NCBI GenBank assembly: GCA_963848115.1
Contig: CAWKCP010000024.1
Coordinates: 62,001-126,000 of the forward strand
Reading direction: 5' to 3'
DNA length: 64,000 nucleotides
Origin: JAWKOK01 sp963848115
GTDB taxonomy: Bacteria > Chloroflexota > Anaerolineae > Caldilineales > Caldilineaceae
The notes under the pieces are model-generated. The model had not been told where the DNA came from, made no database searches, and saw nothing but the letters and a program-made list of their open reading frames with translations. Every line of letters begins with the position of its first letter. Positions within the stretch are counted from its first letter, which is position 1. Positions 53,260-60,696 of the stretch are shown piece after piece. Both the position numbers and the translations under genes were made by a program.

Positions 53260-53372
53260 GGGGAATGGGGGGTGGGGATTAGGGATTGGGGACTAGGGAC
53301 TAGGGAAAAGGCTTGACTCAAGATGCCAATCCCCATTCCCCAATCGCCAATCCCCAATCACCAATCACCTAC
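53260..53372. repeat. 'GGGGATTGG/CCAATCCCC' low-complexity palindrome, copy 5
   Basis: A run of GGGGATTAGGGATTGGGGAC faces CCAATCCCCATTCCCCAATC and further copies of CCAATCCCCAATCACC. It separates gnd from the thioredoxin-like gene and could form a long hairpin. Confidence 0.8.
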
Positions 53373-53384
53373 CCCCCCTACATC

Positions 53385-53918
53385 ATGAACCGCTGGATAA
53401 TCATATTCTTCCTCACACTGACATTGGGCGGGGCCTGGCTGTGGGTGAGCCAGGTACCGGTCGACGCTACCGTGGTGGCGCGTGAACCGCAGCCGGCCGT
53501 CGGCTACCGCGCGCCCGATTTTGCTCTTGAGACGCTGGACGGCCAGGCCTTCGTGCTCAGTGAAGCCATTGGTTCTCCAGAGGGTACGCCAGTCGTGCTC
53601 AACTTCTGGGCGACTTGGTGCGGGCCGTGTAAGCGCGAAATGCCTGCGCTACAGGGGGCTGCACAGCGCTATGACGGCGACGTGCTGATCGTTGGCGTGG
53701 ACCAGGGTGAGCCGGCTGCGACCGTGCAGCAGTTTGTTGACGAACTGGGCCTCACCTTTGACATCCCCATGGACACGGACGGGGCAATCGGCGCACGCTA
53801 CAACGTGCGCGGCATGCCCACCACCTACTTCATCGACGGCAACGGCGTGATCCAGGAGATCTGGTCGGGCGAGATGAACGCCATCACCCTGGCCGAGAAG
53901 ATCGAGTCGATTCGGTAA
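53385..53918 (+). CDS. TlpA/ResA-like membrane-anchored thioredoxin
   Basis: The 177-residue protein has an N-terminal membrane anchor (WIIIFFLTLTLGGAWLWV) and an AhpC/TSA-type thioredoxin fold with the active site WCGPC in VLNFWATWCGPCKREMPAL. VRGMPTTYFIDGNGVIQE holds the conserved cis-Pro. It should face the outside of the membrane and reduce disulfides, for example in cytochrome c maturation or cell-wall protein folding. The ATG at 53385 was chosen because the membrane helix follows directly; an upstream in-frame ATG at 53313 lies inside the low-complexity repeat. Confidence 0.9.
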   Translation: MNRWIIIFFLTLTLGGAWLWVSQVPVDATVVAREPQPAVGYRAPDFALETLDGQAFVLSEAIGSPEGTPVVLNFWATWCGPCKREMPALQGAAQRYDGDVLIVGVDQGEPAATVQQFVDELGLTFDIPMDTDGAIGARYNVRGMPTTYFIDGNGVIQEIWSGEMNAITLAEKIESIR

Positions 53919-54227
53919 AAGATGTTCGTAGTCACGACTTCAGTCGTTCCGTGGCCAGACATCTTCGCACTTCACAGAGCACACTTTGTTCGTAGTTTTT
54001 TGCTGGCAGAGGCAGTGTCATACCCGCAATCGCGGGTATCCATTTTCGGTTTCAGAGTGGATTCCTGCCTTGGCAGGAATGACAGACTGGAAGTGCAAAG
54101 ATAGTGAGAGCATGTAGGCTGGTAATGCGGCATCAATAACCGGCTTCTGGCGGTGCTCTTCATTGTTAGCTGCGGAAATCATTCCTGCGATGTATAGCAA
54201 GACCCGTGCGCACGCCCTTCGTGCGCA
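53919..54227. repeat. Repeat-filled intergenic region between the thioredoxin-like and O-antigen-ligase genes
   Basis: The stretch holds part copies of the GTTCGTAGT family (from 53924 and 53988), a hairpin at 54024-54041 (ATACCCGCAATCGCGGGTAT) and a second one, ATTCCTGCCTTGGCAGGAAT, near 54061-54080. No gene was found. Confidence 0.65.
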
Positions 54228-55378
54228 CTAAACGTCTGAATCTCTGTGTTCCCTCTCCCCGATCACGAAAAACATCAGCACCCACACAATCATCAAATCG
54301 GGCAGAGCATAGCTCAGATCGATCCACCCGTGGGCCAGGGCGGCCATCGAAGCGGCCAGAAAGCCGAGGGCCCAGATGCGCTCGTCGTTCTTCGATTCCA
54401 CATCGTGACTATCCCCATCGCCTGAACGAAAGCGCCGCCAGAGCTTGGCAATGCCGCTGGCCCAGAAGCCCAGGCCCAGTGCCAGCCCCACCAAGCCAAG
54501 GCGCGTCCACCGATCCAGCAGCCAGTTGTGGGGGTGGTTGAGGTTGGGTTCCTGCCAGGCCTTGGGCAGGATATAGCCGCTTCGGTAGGTGTAGAGGAAG
54601 TTGTCCGGCCCCACGCCGAAGGGCAGATGATCCAGCGCCATCTGCCAGGCGCTGCGCCAGAGCTGGATGCGCAGAAACCCGGTGCCCTGGGAGAAATCGA
54701 GGGGGCGCTGGAAGCGTTCGGTCCCCAGGAAGGGCGTCATGGCCAGGAACCCCACAGCGGCTAGCCCTGCCAGCAGCCAGAGCGGTCTGGTCGACTGGCC
54801 GCTTTGCCTCAGCAGCCGCCATCCACCCAGCCAGAGCACGACGAATGTGACCGGCAGCGCCAGCAGCAGCGCGCCTTTGCTGAAGGTGAGCAGCAGCGCC
54901 GCTCCCTGAATACCTGCCGGCACGAGCCAAATAACGCGGGTGCGCCGATCACGCACGAAGAGCCCCAGGGCCAGCGTGACGGCCAGGCTGCGCTCCAGGT
55001 AGAGCGCCAGGTTGTTGGGCGAACCGTAGAACGCACGAATGCGTTGGACGCCCTCGGCGCTGATGAGCATGGAGCCGGCGGCGAACTGCCACAGCCCCAC
55101 CAGACGAGACGACTGTTGCGCCGGCCAGCCAAGACCATAGAATCAGCCGTCGATCCGCTGATGGATTGCGTGAGGTCGCGAGGGTGAGCGTCAGGAGCAG
55201 CGCAAAGATCCCGCCGGCGAGAAAGACCGTGCGCCACTCGTGAAGGGCCACGTCAGTGTGGGCGGCCGCAGTTGCAGATATGAGCGCCCAGGAGACAATG
55301 GCGGCCAGCACCCAGCCGGGTGAAAACCAGCGCCGGCTCTTTGCGTACACCCCATCCATCCGGCCCTGATGGGGATGA
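54228..55378 (-). pseudogene. O-antigen-ligase-type membrane protein, C-terminal part with a frameshift
   Basis: Two frames together encode membrane helices of the O-antigen ligase (Wzy/WaaL) family. From about 55378 to 55105 the frame reads RRWFSPGWVLAAIVSWALIS ... ALHEWRTVFLAGGIFALL. From about 55100 to 54228 another frame reads VGLWQFAAGSMLISAEGVQR ... FYGSPNNLALYLERSLAVTL, LDHLPFGVGPDNFLYTY and NHPHNWLLDRWTRLG. The shift is near 55100-55112. Upstream, the ORF 55379-56572 probably supplied the N-terminus before a repeat inserted. Intact members ligate or polymerise O-antigen and other surface glycans. A sequencing error at the shift cannot be excluded. Confidence 0.75.
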
Positions 55379-56572
55379 TCATGAGAAGAACTCGATCCAC
55401 GAAGTACACGAAGGGACACAAGAGAATGATTGCCCTTCGTGTCCCTTCGTCTCCCTTCGTGGATTCGCTTTTTCTTGCACGGATCGCAGAACGACGTATG
55501 CTACCCAGATCACCATCCCGCCGAAGACGCCGACGTCGATGAGGCTAAAGCTGCGGCCTGGAAGCAGTGGCAGTGGGTAGGTGAAGTAGAAGGGCAAGCT
55601 GAAGAGCAACGCCCCGATCCAGAGCGCCGGGCGCGTCAGCGCAGCCAGGCCGAGCAGGGCCGTGCCACCTAGGCAGAGAAGCCACAGATCGGTGGCTGTG
55701 CCAATCATAGCCAGCACGAGTCCGAGTGTAGCTAGACCGGTTGCTGCTTGGGCCAGGACGGAAAGCGGACCCGTGAACGGTGCAGGCTGATTGGACTGTA
55801 CATCGAGTTCGCGACGGATGAACGTCCATCCGGCCATCCTGCGCAGCCCGGCTACAGCCAGCCAGAACGCGGCCATCAGCATAGCTGCGCCCGGCCAAAT
55901 CGGTGGTGAATCCGGCGGCAGGGCGTCGATGGCCACTGCGCGCAGCGGTCTTTGGGTCCAACCCCGCCAGATCTCCACCCGCACCTGGTGGGGCCTGGCC
56001 GTGTCGGGCGCCTGGTGCACTCGTATCCAGACGGGTGTAGGCTCGCTGCCGTCTCCCTGATTGTCGGGTTGATTGTCAGGATCGTAGAGAGGCATGTAGC
56101 CGGCAGGACGCGTCCGGCTGTCGCTGTTGCCGCGGATGACGGGCAACTCTGAAGCGGGAGCGCCATCGACCGTGACATAGAGGTAGCCCCAATAGTCTCC
56201 GGTCGCCAACTGGAGGGCCAGTTCGTCCCCCTCATACGTGAACTCAACGATGCCGGCCGGTTCCTGCCAGGGATCGGCCGGTTCGCCCGGGTCTGCCCCT
56301 GCTGCGCTGATCGTCCAGCCGGGTCCGTACTCGAACACGGGGCTATCCATGCCGGCGATGATGCCGGGTGCAAGACTGTCCACCGGCATTGTGGAGGCCT
56401 GCTGAGGCGTCTGGATCCGAAACGACCCGGCCCAGACAATCCAGATGAGTCCGACGATGACCAATAGCAGGGCAAGGCCGAGCGCGGTCCAGCGGATGCG
56501 TTCTCGTTGCCTGTCGGCCGAGAGGTCAGTCTCCCGATTGGTCTTTTGAGAGCTCTCTGAGTCAGCGGTCAT
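55379..56572 (-). CDS. N-terminal part of the interrupted O-antigen-ligase-type membrane protein
   Basis: The 397-residue reading frame has an N-terminal membrane helix (ALLLVIVGLIWIVWAGSFRI), a beta-rich extracytoplasmic domain (residues 60-220) and helices ending with LPLLPGRSFSLIDVGVFGGM, which in O-antigen ligases leads directly into the next helices. Here the last 30 or so residues (from about KANPRRETKGHEG) are encoded by an inserted repeat and end at a stop. The rest of the protein continues in the neighbouring frame. I read it as the first half of a once longer gene; whether a truncated product functions is unknown. Confidence 0.7.
   Translation of the reverse strand: MTADSESSQKTNRETDLSADRQRERIRWTALGLALLLVIVGLIWIVWAGSFRIQTPQQASTMPVDSLAPGIIAGMDSPVFEYGPGWTISAAGADPGEPADPWQEPAGIVEFTYEGDELALQLATGDYWGYLYVTVDGAPASELPVIRGNSDSRTRPAGYMPLYDPDNQPDNQGDGSEPTPVWIRVHQAPDTARPHQVRVEIWRGWTQRPLRAVAIDALPPDSPPIWPGAAMLMAAFWLAVAGLRRMAGWTFIRRELDVQSNQPAPFTGPLSVLAQAATGLATLGLVLAMIGTATDLWLLCLGGTALLGLAALTRPALWIGALLFSLPFYFTYPLPLLPGRSFSLIDVGVFGGMVIWVAYVVLRSVQEKANPRRETKGHEGQSFSCVPSCTSWIEFFS
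55394..55466. repeat. CACGAAGGG-type palindromic element inside coding sequence
   Basis: GATCCACGAAGTACACGAAG and the nearby GGGACACA face TGTCCC and the later CTTCGTCTCCCTTCGTGGATTC on the other arm, an imperfect inverted repeat with repeated CACGAAG/CTTCGTG units. It lies across the break between the two parts of the O-antigen-ligase-type gene. Confidence 0.8.
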
Positions 56573-56704
56573 GATGGTTGCATGGTATCATCGGCCCGTG
56601 TGGACGCCAATTCAATGGCTCAGGATTCGATTCGTTCAGCCACGGCAAATTGATGGCCACGTGTGAGACCATAAGGGAGTGACCCTAGCAGGACCAATCT
56701 GTTC

Positions 56705-56812
56705 AGGCTTTTCCAGAATAGTAACTTTACGGGAGTTGGCAAAGCCTCAAGCCATTCCAGGCAAAGATTTCCTTGCAACGTGTATTTATCTCTCTGGAAT
56801 GGCCTTAGGCAT
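56705..56812. repeat. Dispersed ~110-base repeat, copy 2
   Basis: It aligns by eye with 28906-29015 along the full length: AGGCTTT-CCA-AAT, GGGAGTTGGCAAA, GCCATTCCAGGCA and TATnTnTCTCTCnGGAnnGGCC. It lies between the O-antigen-ligase-type and repetitive-protein genes. Confidence 0.75.
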
Positions 56813-56852
56813 TGGCAACCAATCCTTATGTGACGCGTGAGTAGATCAGGAA

Positions 56853-56881
56853 TTGACCGTCAATCCAGGCTTCGCTATAAT
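56853..56881 (+). promoter_or_regulatory. Sigma-70-type promoter, near consensus
   Basis: TTGACC (56853-56858) and TATAAT (56876-56881) are separated by 17 bases, among the best promoters in the window. It points to the gene at 56960 with a leader of about 70 bases. Confidence 0.8.
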
Positions 56882-56959
56882 CAGGATCGCGTCTTTTCGG
56901 GGACGAATCGAGACTATCGGTCTACCGGATGCTGGCTCGTTTGATGAACAGTCGTTCAC

Positions 56960-57478
56960 ATGAGTGAGATGAAAGTGGGCAGAGAGAAGGTAATTGTGGC
57001 AGACGAGCAGAGCGAAAATCCGTTGGAAGATTTTGCAGCAGCGTTGAGTGACGCCATTCCTGGTAAGTCGGTTGAGATCAAGAACTCGTCGGTTGACCTG
57101 GTCGAGGGCGGCCAAGTCAAGATGCAGCAGTCTGCCGCTCGTTCGGTACAGGCCAGTGCATTGAACATGGAAGAATCGGCGGCCGGCTTTGTGCGTGCCG
57201 GGTCGGTTGACGCCGAGGATAGCGCCATCGGTTTCGTGATGGCGGCCGATGCGAATCTGAACGATGTGACCACTTCGTTGGTGGCGGCCAAACGTGTCAG
57301 TGCCCGAAACATACGCGCGTTTGCGATCTTCGCTGCCGAATTGGACGGCGATGCAAAATCGGTGCTGACGCCGGTCACAGCTTTGGCGGCCGGCGCCGGG
57401 TTTGCGCTGACCCTGTTCATTCTCAGAAATATGGTCTCAGCGGTCTTCACTAGACGCCGACATGAGACCGATGCTTAG
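56960..57478 (+). CDS. Repetitive membrane-anchored protein of unknown function
   Basis: The 172-residue protein is built largely of short repeats: SSVDLVEGGQVKMQQSAA, NMEESAAGFVRAGSV, DAEDSAIGFVMAADANL, NDVTTSLVAAKRVSARNI. Period and composition suggest a small beta-helix or layered fold. Residues 140-165 form a membrane helix (LAAGAGFALTLFILRNMV) with a basic tail, so the repetitive part probably faces the cytoplasm. I cannot name a family. A near-consensus promoter lies upstream and rplY follows 220 bases later. The start is supported by position only, with no good Shine-Dalgarno sequence. Confidence 0.7.
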   Translation: MSEMKVGREKVIVADEQSENPLEDFAAALSDAIPGKSVEIKNSSVDLVEGGQVKMQQSAARSVQASALNMEESAAGFVRAGSVDAEDSAIGFVMAADANLNDVTTSLVAAKRVSARNIRAFAIFAAELDGDAKSVLTPVTALAAGAGFALTLFILRNMVSAVFTRRRHETDA

Positions 57479-57697
57479 GGATCTGCTGCAAAATCTATAG
57501 CGGTCGGCAATCTGGGCGCTAACCTGATTCTGTTTCCCTCGTAATCGAGGATTCGAACGGTTGGTCTGCAAGAACTGTAGGATTTGGGCGATGTTGTTGT
57601 CATCACGAGCAACGGATATCGCTGCTGAAAATACCGATCAATAGAGATCATCATTAGAGATCGACGTGTCTGATTATGGGAAGAGGAGTCATTGAGA

Positions 57698-58360
57698 ATG
57701 GATAAGTTGCAGTTGAGCGCCCACGAGCGTGAGATCACCGGGCGTAAGGTAAAACAGATTCGTGCCGAGGGTTTGGTGCCCATCGTTGTCTATGGTCCGA
57801 AGCAAGAGTCGCTCAGTCTGCAGGTCAGTTCGCGTGAGTTTGAGCGAACGTTGCATGCCGGCGGCATTTCGCAGCTCGTCGAGCTCGTTGTCGACGGCGG
57901 AACGACCCACAACGTGTTGGTTCGTGAGCTTCAACGGCATCCGGTGAACCATAGCCTGATGCACGCTGATTTCTATGCCGTGAACATGTCTGAAAAGCAG
58001 CAGGTTTCCGTTGCTATCCATGGCTTCGGTGAGGCCGAAGGCATGATGGCCGGCCTAATGATGTTGCAGGCCCTTGATCAGGTTGAGATTGAGGCGCTGC
58101 CGTCGGATATTCCGTCCCATATCGAGATCGACATTACGCCATTGACAATGGAAAACTCGATCACAGTTGCTGATCTGCCGGATATGCCGGGTATTGAGTA
58201 TTTGACGCCAGCCGATGAGGCTGTCTTCATGTTGATCGCGACGCGTGAAGAAGAAGAAGAGGAAGTCGACGAAGAGCTGGAACTGGAAGGCGAGGCCATG
58301 GCCGAGCCGGAAGTTATCTCAGGCAGCAAGTCAGACGAAGAAGAAGACGACGAAGGATAG
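57698..58360 (+). CDS. rplY: Ribosomal protein L25 (TL5/CTC type)
   Basis: The 220-residue protein has the L25 5S-rRNA-binding N-domain (LSAHEREITGRKVKQIRAEG, then LVPIVVYGPKQESLSLQV) and the TL5-type C-domain (HADFYAVNMSEKQQVSVAIH, EALPSDIPSHIEIDITPLTM). The tail is strongly acidic (EEEEEEVDEELELEGEAMAE), as in other long L25/CTC proteins. It binds 5S rRNA in the large ribosomal subunit. The ATG at 57698 has GAGGAG upstream at a usable distance. The gene ends before a perfect 31-bp terminator. pth, which often adjoins rplY, is not present. Confidence 0.95.
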   Translation: MDKLQLSAHEREITGRKVKQIRAEGLVPIVVYGPKQESLSLQVSSREFERTLHAGGISQLVELVVDGGTTHNVLVRELQRHPVNHSLMHADFYAVNMSEKQQVSVAIHGFGEAEGMMAGLMMLQALDQVEIEALPSDIPSHIEIDITPLTMENSITVADLPDMPGIEYLTPADEAVFMLIATREEEEEEVDEELELEGEAMAEPEVISGSKSDEEEDDEG

Positions 58361-58373
58361 TCAGCGTAGAACT

Positions 58374-58436
58374 GATTACAGAGCAACAAAAAGGTCGGTC
58401 TCGATTCGAGACCGACCTTTTTGTTGCTCTGTAATC
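58374..58436. terminator. Bidirectional terminator between rplY and the M23 peptidase gene
   Basis: A perfect 31-bp inverted repeat (58374-58404 with 58406-58436) has one central base. It contains AAAAAGGTCGGTCTCGA and its complement with T5 on the far side, so it can end transcription from both convergent genes. Confidence 0.95.
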
Positions 58437-58444
58437 TAGCAAGG

Positions 58445-59761
58445 TTAGAAGTCGCCGTCGGCCAGGAATTGCATAGGATCGACGGCCACACCGTTAATCT
58501 GCAACTCCCAGTGTAGGTGGGCCCCCGTGCTGCGGCCGGTCGTACCGACCAGACCGATGGAATCGCCCGCATTGATCTCATCCCCTTCGACGACATGCAT
58601 CTCGCTGAGGTGCCAGTATCCCGTCAGCACGCCACGTCCATGGTCAATGATGACCGCATTGCCGCGAATGGTCATCGGTTCGGCCATGACTACTGTGCCT
58701 CGGATCGGCGCTGTAACGGATACGGTGTTTGGCGCAGCAAAATCTTGGCCGGAGTGATACCCGTAGCTGGTGGAATCACCGCCACTGTAGATTCGTCGCG
58801 TGCCGAAGGGGCTGCTGGTTGGATACTCGGAACCAATGGGGCGTCTGACAAAGGTTGCCCAATAGGGCTCCGGCGATATCGTTGACCAGATCTGATTCAC
58901 GCGTTCCTCTTCGGCCATTACCGCGGTGGGATCGAGCAGATCGGATTTTTCATCGGGTAGTACTATCTCCTGGCTGGCGTAGCCGCCGTCGGCTACGGTC
59001 ACCTGGCGGCTCTGCGCGACGGGAAGGCCCCGGCCGGCTAGATAGCTAACTGTGATTGTGTACGTGCCCGGCTCCAGCAGCGCATGCACCGGTAGATAGG
59101 CGAACTGCCGCAGTGGATCGTCGTCGATAGGTGTGAAGACCAGGGGAACATCGTCGAAGCTGGCGGCAAGAAAGGCGGGGCGATCCGCAGTCACGGTCAA
59201 GCTGCCTGTACGGCCCTGGACGAGTGGATCCGTGAACTCCAGCGCGGTAATGGCGCCAAAGCGAAGGGATGGGTCGGGGGTGAAATCACCTGAGGCTGTG
59301 ATCGGCTGGCCCGGAAATAGGCGTGCGTCGTCTGCAAGCCCGTTTAGAGTCAATAGCGTTTCCAGCTCTTGCCCGGTCCGTTTCGCAACCGATCGTACTG
59401 TGTCGCCGGGAAGTGCGCGAACAACCGTTGTGGGCCCGATAATCAGGGATTGTGTTGCCAGCGCCTCGACTTGCTCTGCTGAGGGAATCAAGAGCACCTG
59501 TCCGACACGGATGATGGATGGATCCTCGATCTGGTTGAACTGTGCCAGGGCGTCTACAGAGACGTTCACCTGCTGGGCAATGCTACTCAACGAATCGCCG
59601 GCTACAACTGTGTAGCTGTTTGCAGACTCCTGCGCGCTGCTCACCGGCGACCAGAGGCTGAACGCAATGGCAAAGACCATGGCCGAAATCGCCAGCTTTG
59701 TGACGAGAAGCCGAATATGGCTTCGACCTGGATCCGCAGTGACGAATGCTGGGGCGTTCAC
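58445..59761 (-). CDS. LysM and M23-peptidase domain cell-wall hydrolase
   Basis: The 438-residue protein has a signal/membrane segment (LLVTKLAISAMVFAIAFSLW), a LysM repeat (YTVVAGDSLSSIAQQVNVSV, then SIIRVGQVLLIP), a second LysM-like region (LPGDTVRSVAKRTGQELETL), a linker beta-domain and an M23 (LytM) domain. The zinc motifs HSGQDFAAP and GAHLHWELQI are complete, so it should be an active glycyl/peptidoglycan endopeptidase outside the cell. The GTG at 59761 was chosen because it begins just after the hpt stop; the longer frame overlaps hpt. The gap to hpt is 7 bases, so the two form an operon. Confidence 0.88.
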   Translation of the reverse strand: MNAPAFVTADPGRSHIRLLVTKLAISAMVFAIAFSLWSPVSSAQESANSYTVVAGDSLSSIAQQVNVSVDALAQFNQIEDPSIIRVGQVLLIPSAEQVEALATQSLIIGPTTVVRALPGDTVRSVAKRTGQELETLLTLNGLADDARLFPGQPITASGDFTPDPSLRFGAITALEFTDPLVQGRTGSLTVTADRPAFLAASFDDVPLVFTPIDDDPLRQFAYLPVHALLEPGTYTITVSYLAGRGLPVAQSRQVTVADGGYASQEIVLPDEKSDLLDPTAVMAEEERVNQIWSTISPEPYWATFVRRPIGSEYPTSSPFGTRRIYSGGDSTSYGYHSGQDFAAPNTVSVTAPIRGTVVMAEPMTIRGNAVIIDHGRGVLTGYWHLSEMHVVEGDEINAGDSIGLVGTTGRSTGAHLHWELQINGVAVDPMQFLADGDF

Positions 59762-59768
59762 GATATTG

Positions 59769-60353
59769 TTATTCTTCGGATTCTTCAGTGTACACACTGG
59801 GTTTGAGTACGCCGATGTATGGCAGGTTTCGGTAGATCTCATCATAGTCCAGGCCGTAACCGACGACGAACTCGTTGGGGACTGAGAAACCGACCCAATC
59901 CACCGGTACGTCGACCTCGCGGCGAGAAGGCTTGTCAAGGAGGGCCAAGATGCGTAGGCTGGCTGGGTTACGCTGACCCAAGAGGCCGACCAGATATTCG
60001 AGCGTATGCCCGCTGTCGATGATGTCCTCGACCAACACCACGTTTCGACCCGTGATCGGGTAGTTGAGGTCCTTCATGATGCGTACAATGCCGCTACTGT
60101 CCATGCCGGAGCCATAGCTGCTCGTCGCCATGAAATCGATGGCATGGGGAATGGAGATGGAGCGGATCAGGTCGGCCATGAACACGAGGCTGCCCTTGAG
60201 CACCGATACGAGCAACAGATCTTTGCCGCTGTATTCCTCACTCATGATCCGGCCAAGCTCGTTCACACGGCGTTGCAGGGTCTCTTCGTCGATCAATACA
60301 TGGTCGATGTCACTGTGTAGAGAGCGGGTCCTCCAGAGGTCGATTGCAGGCAT
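59769..60353 (-). CDS. hpt: Hypoxanthine phosphoribosyltransferase
   Basis: The 194-residue protein matches HPRT: LLVSVLKGSLVFMADLIRSI, SYGSGMDSSGIVRIMKDLNY, the PRPP-binding VVLVEDIIDSGHTL and the closing DWVGFSVPNEFVVGYGLDYD, with the substrate-binding Asp. It salvages hypoxanthine and guanine using PRPP. The ATG at 60353 has GAGGAG upstream and starts the conserved sequence; the open frame to 60674 is an extension without homology. In many bacteria hpt adjoins tilS and ftsH, but here it leads directly into an M23 peptidase gene. Confidence 0.94.
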   Translation of the reverse strand: MPAIDLWRTRSLHSDIDHVLIDEETLQRRVNELGRIMSEEYSGKDLLLVSVLKGSLVFMADLIRSISIPHAIDFMATSSYGSGMDSSGIVRIMKDLNYPITGRNVVLVEDIIDSGHTLEYLVGLLGQRNPASLRILALLDKPSRREVDVPVDWVGFSVPNEFVVGYGLDYDEIYRNLPYIGVLKPSVYTEESEE

Positions 60354-60696
60354 AGATCGTCTCCTCACTGTTGGCGTTCTTACCGTTGGAACCACTACGT
60401 GATGTTGGCGATGGTAGAGACTCGTGTCGCAGCTCAACAGGCAATCGGCAACGGATAGCTCAACGGGATAGGTACTATCGCAATCGTATTCCTTGCAATG
60501 AAATTTCTTTCCCTGGCGAATGGCAAACCATAGCCCAGCAGAGCAATTTCCGACTGCACGTCTCTGCCAAAGGGCATTTTCATCTCTCCGATTGTCCACA
60601 ATTAGGTTCGCAGTGACGTCTTCAGCCGTCCGGACCGCCAAAGCGGTCAGTACAAAAAAAGCTGCTACATTCATTACGGAAATACCGGACAGTCAC
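60354..60696. other. Intergenic region with a GTTCGTAGT-family copy
   Basis: The only feature recognised in these 343 bases is the palindrome at 60606-60653. No gene or clear promoter is visible. Confidence 0.55.
60606..60653. repeat. GTTCGTAGT-type palindrome, copy 3
   Basis: GTTCGCAGTGACGTCTTCAG faces GCCAAAGCGGTCAGTAC in a slightly diverged copy of the elements at 43341-43469 and 43566-43619. Confidence 0.65.

Larger units (their letters stand above)
56573..56959. other. Intergenic region with a dispersed repeat and a promoter
   Basis: It holds the repeat copy at 56705-56812 and the promoter at 56853-56881. The first 130 bases show nothing recognisable. Confidence 0.6.

Noticed and set aside
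57479..57697. Looking for a tRNA near GATTCGAACGG between the repetitive protein gene and rplY
   Set aside because: The sequence resembles part of a T-loop, but no acceptor, D or anticodon stems can be built around it.
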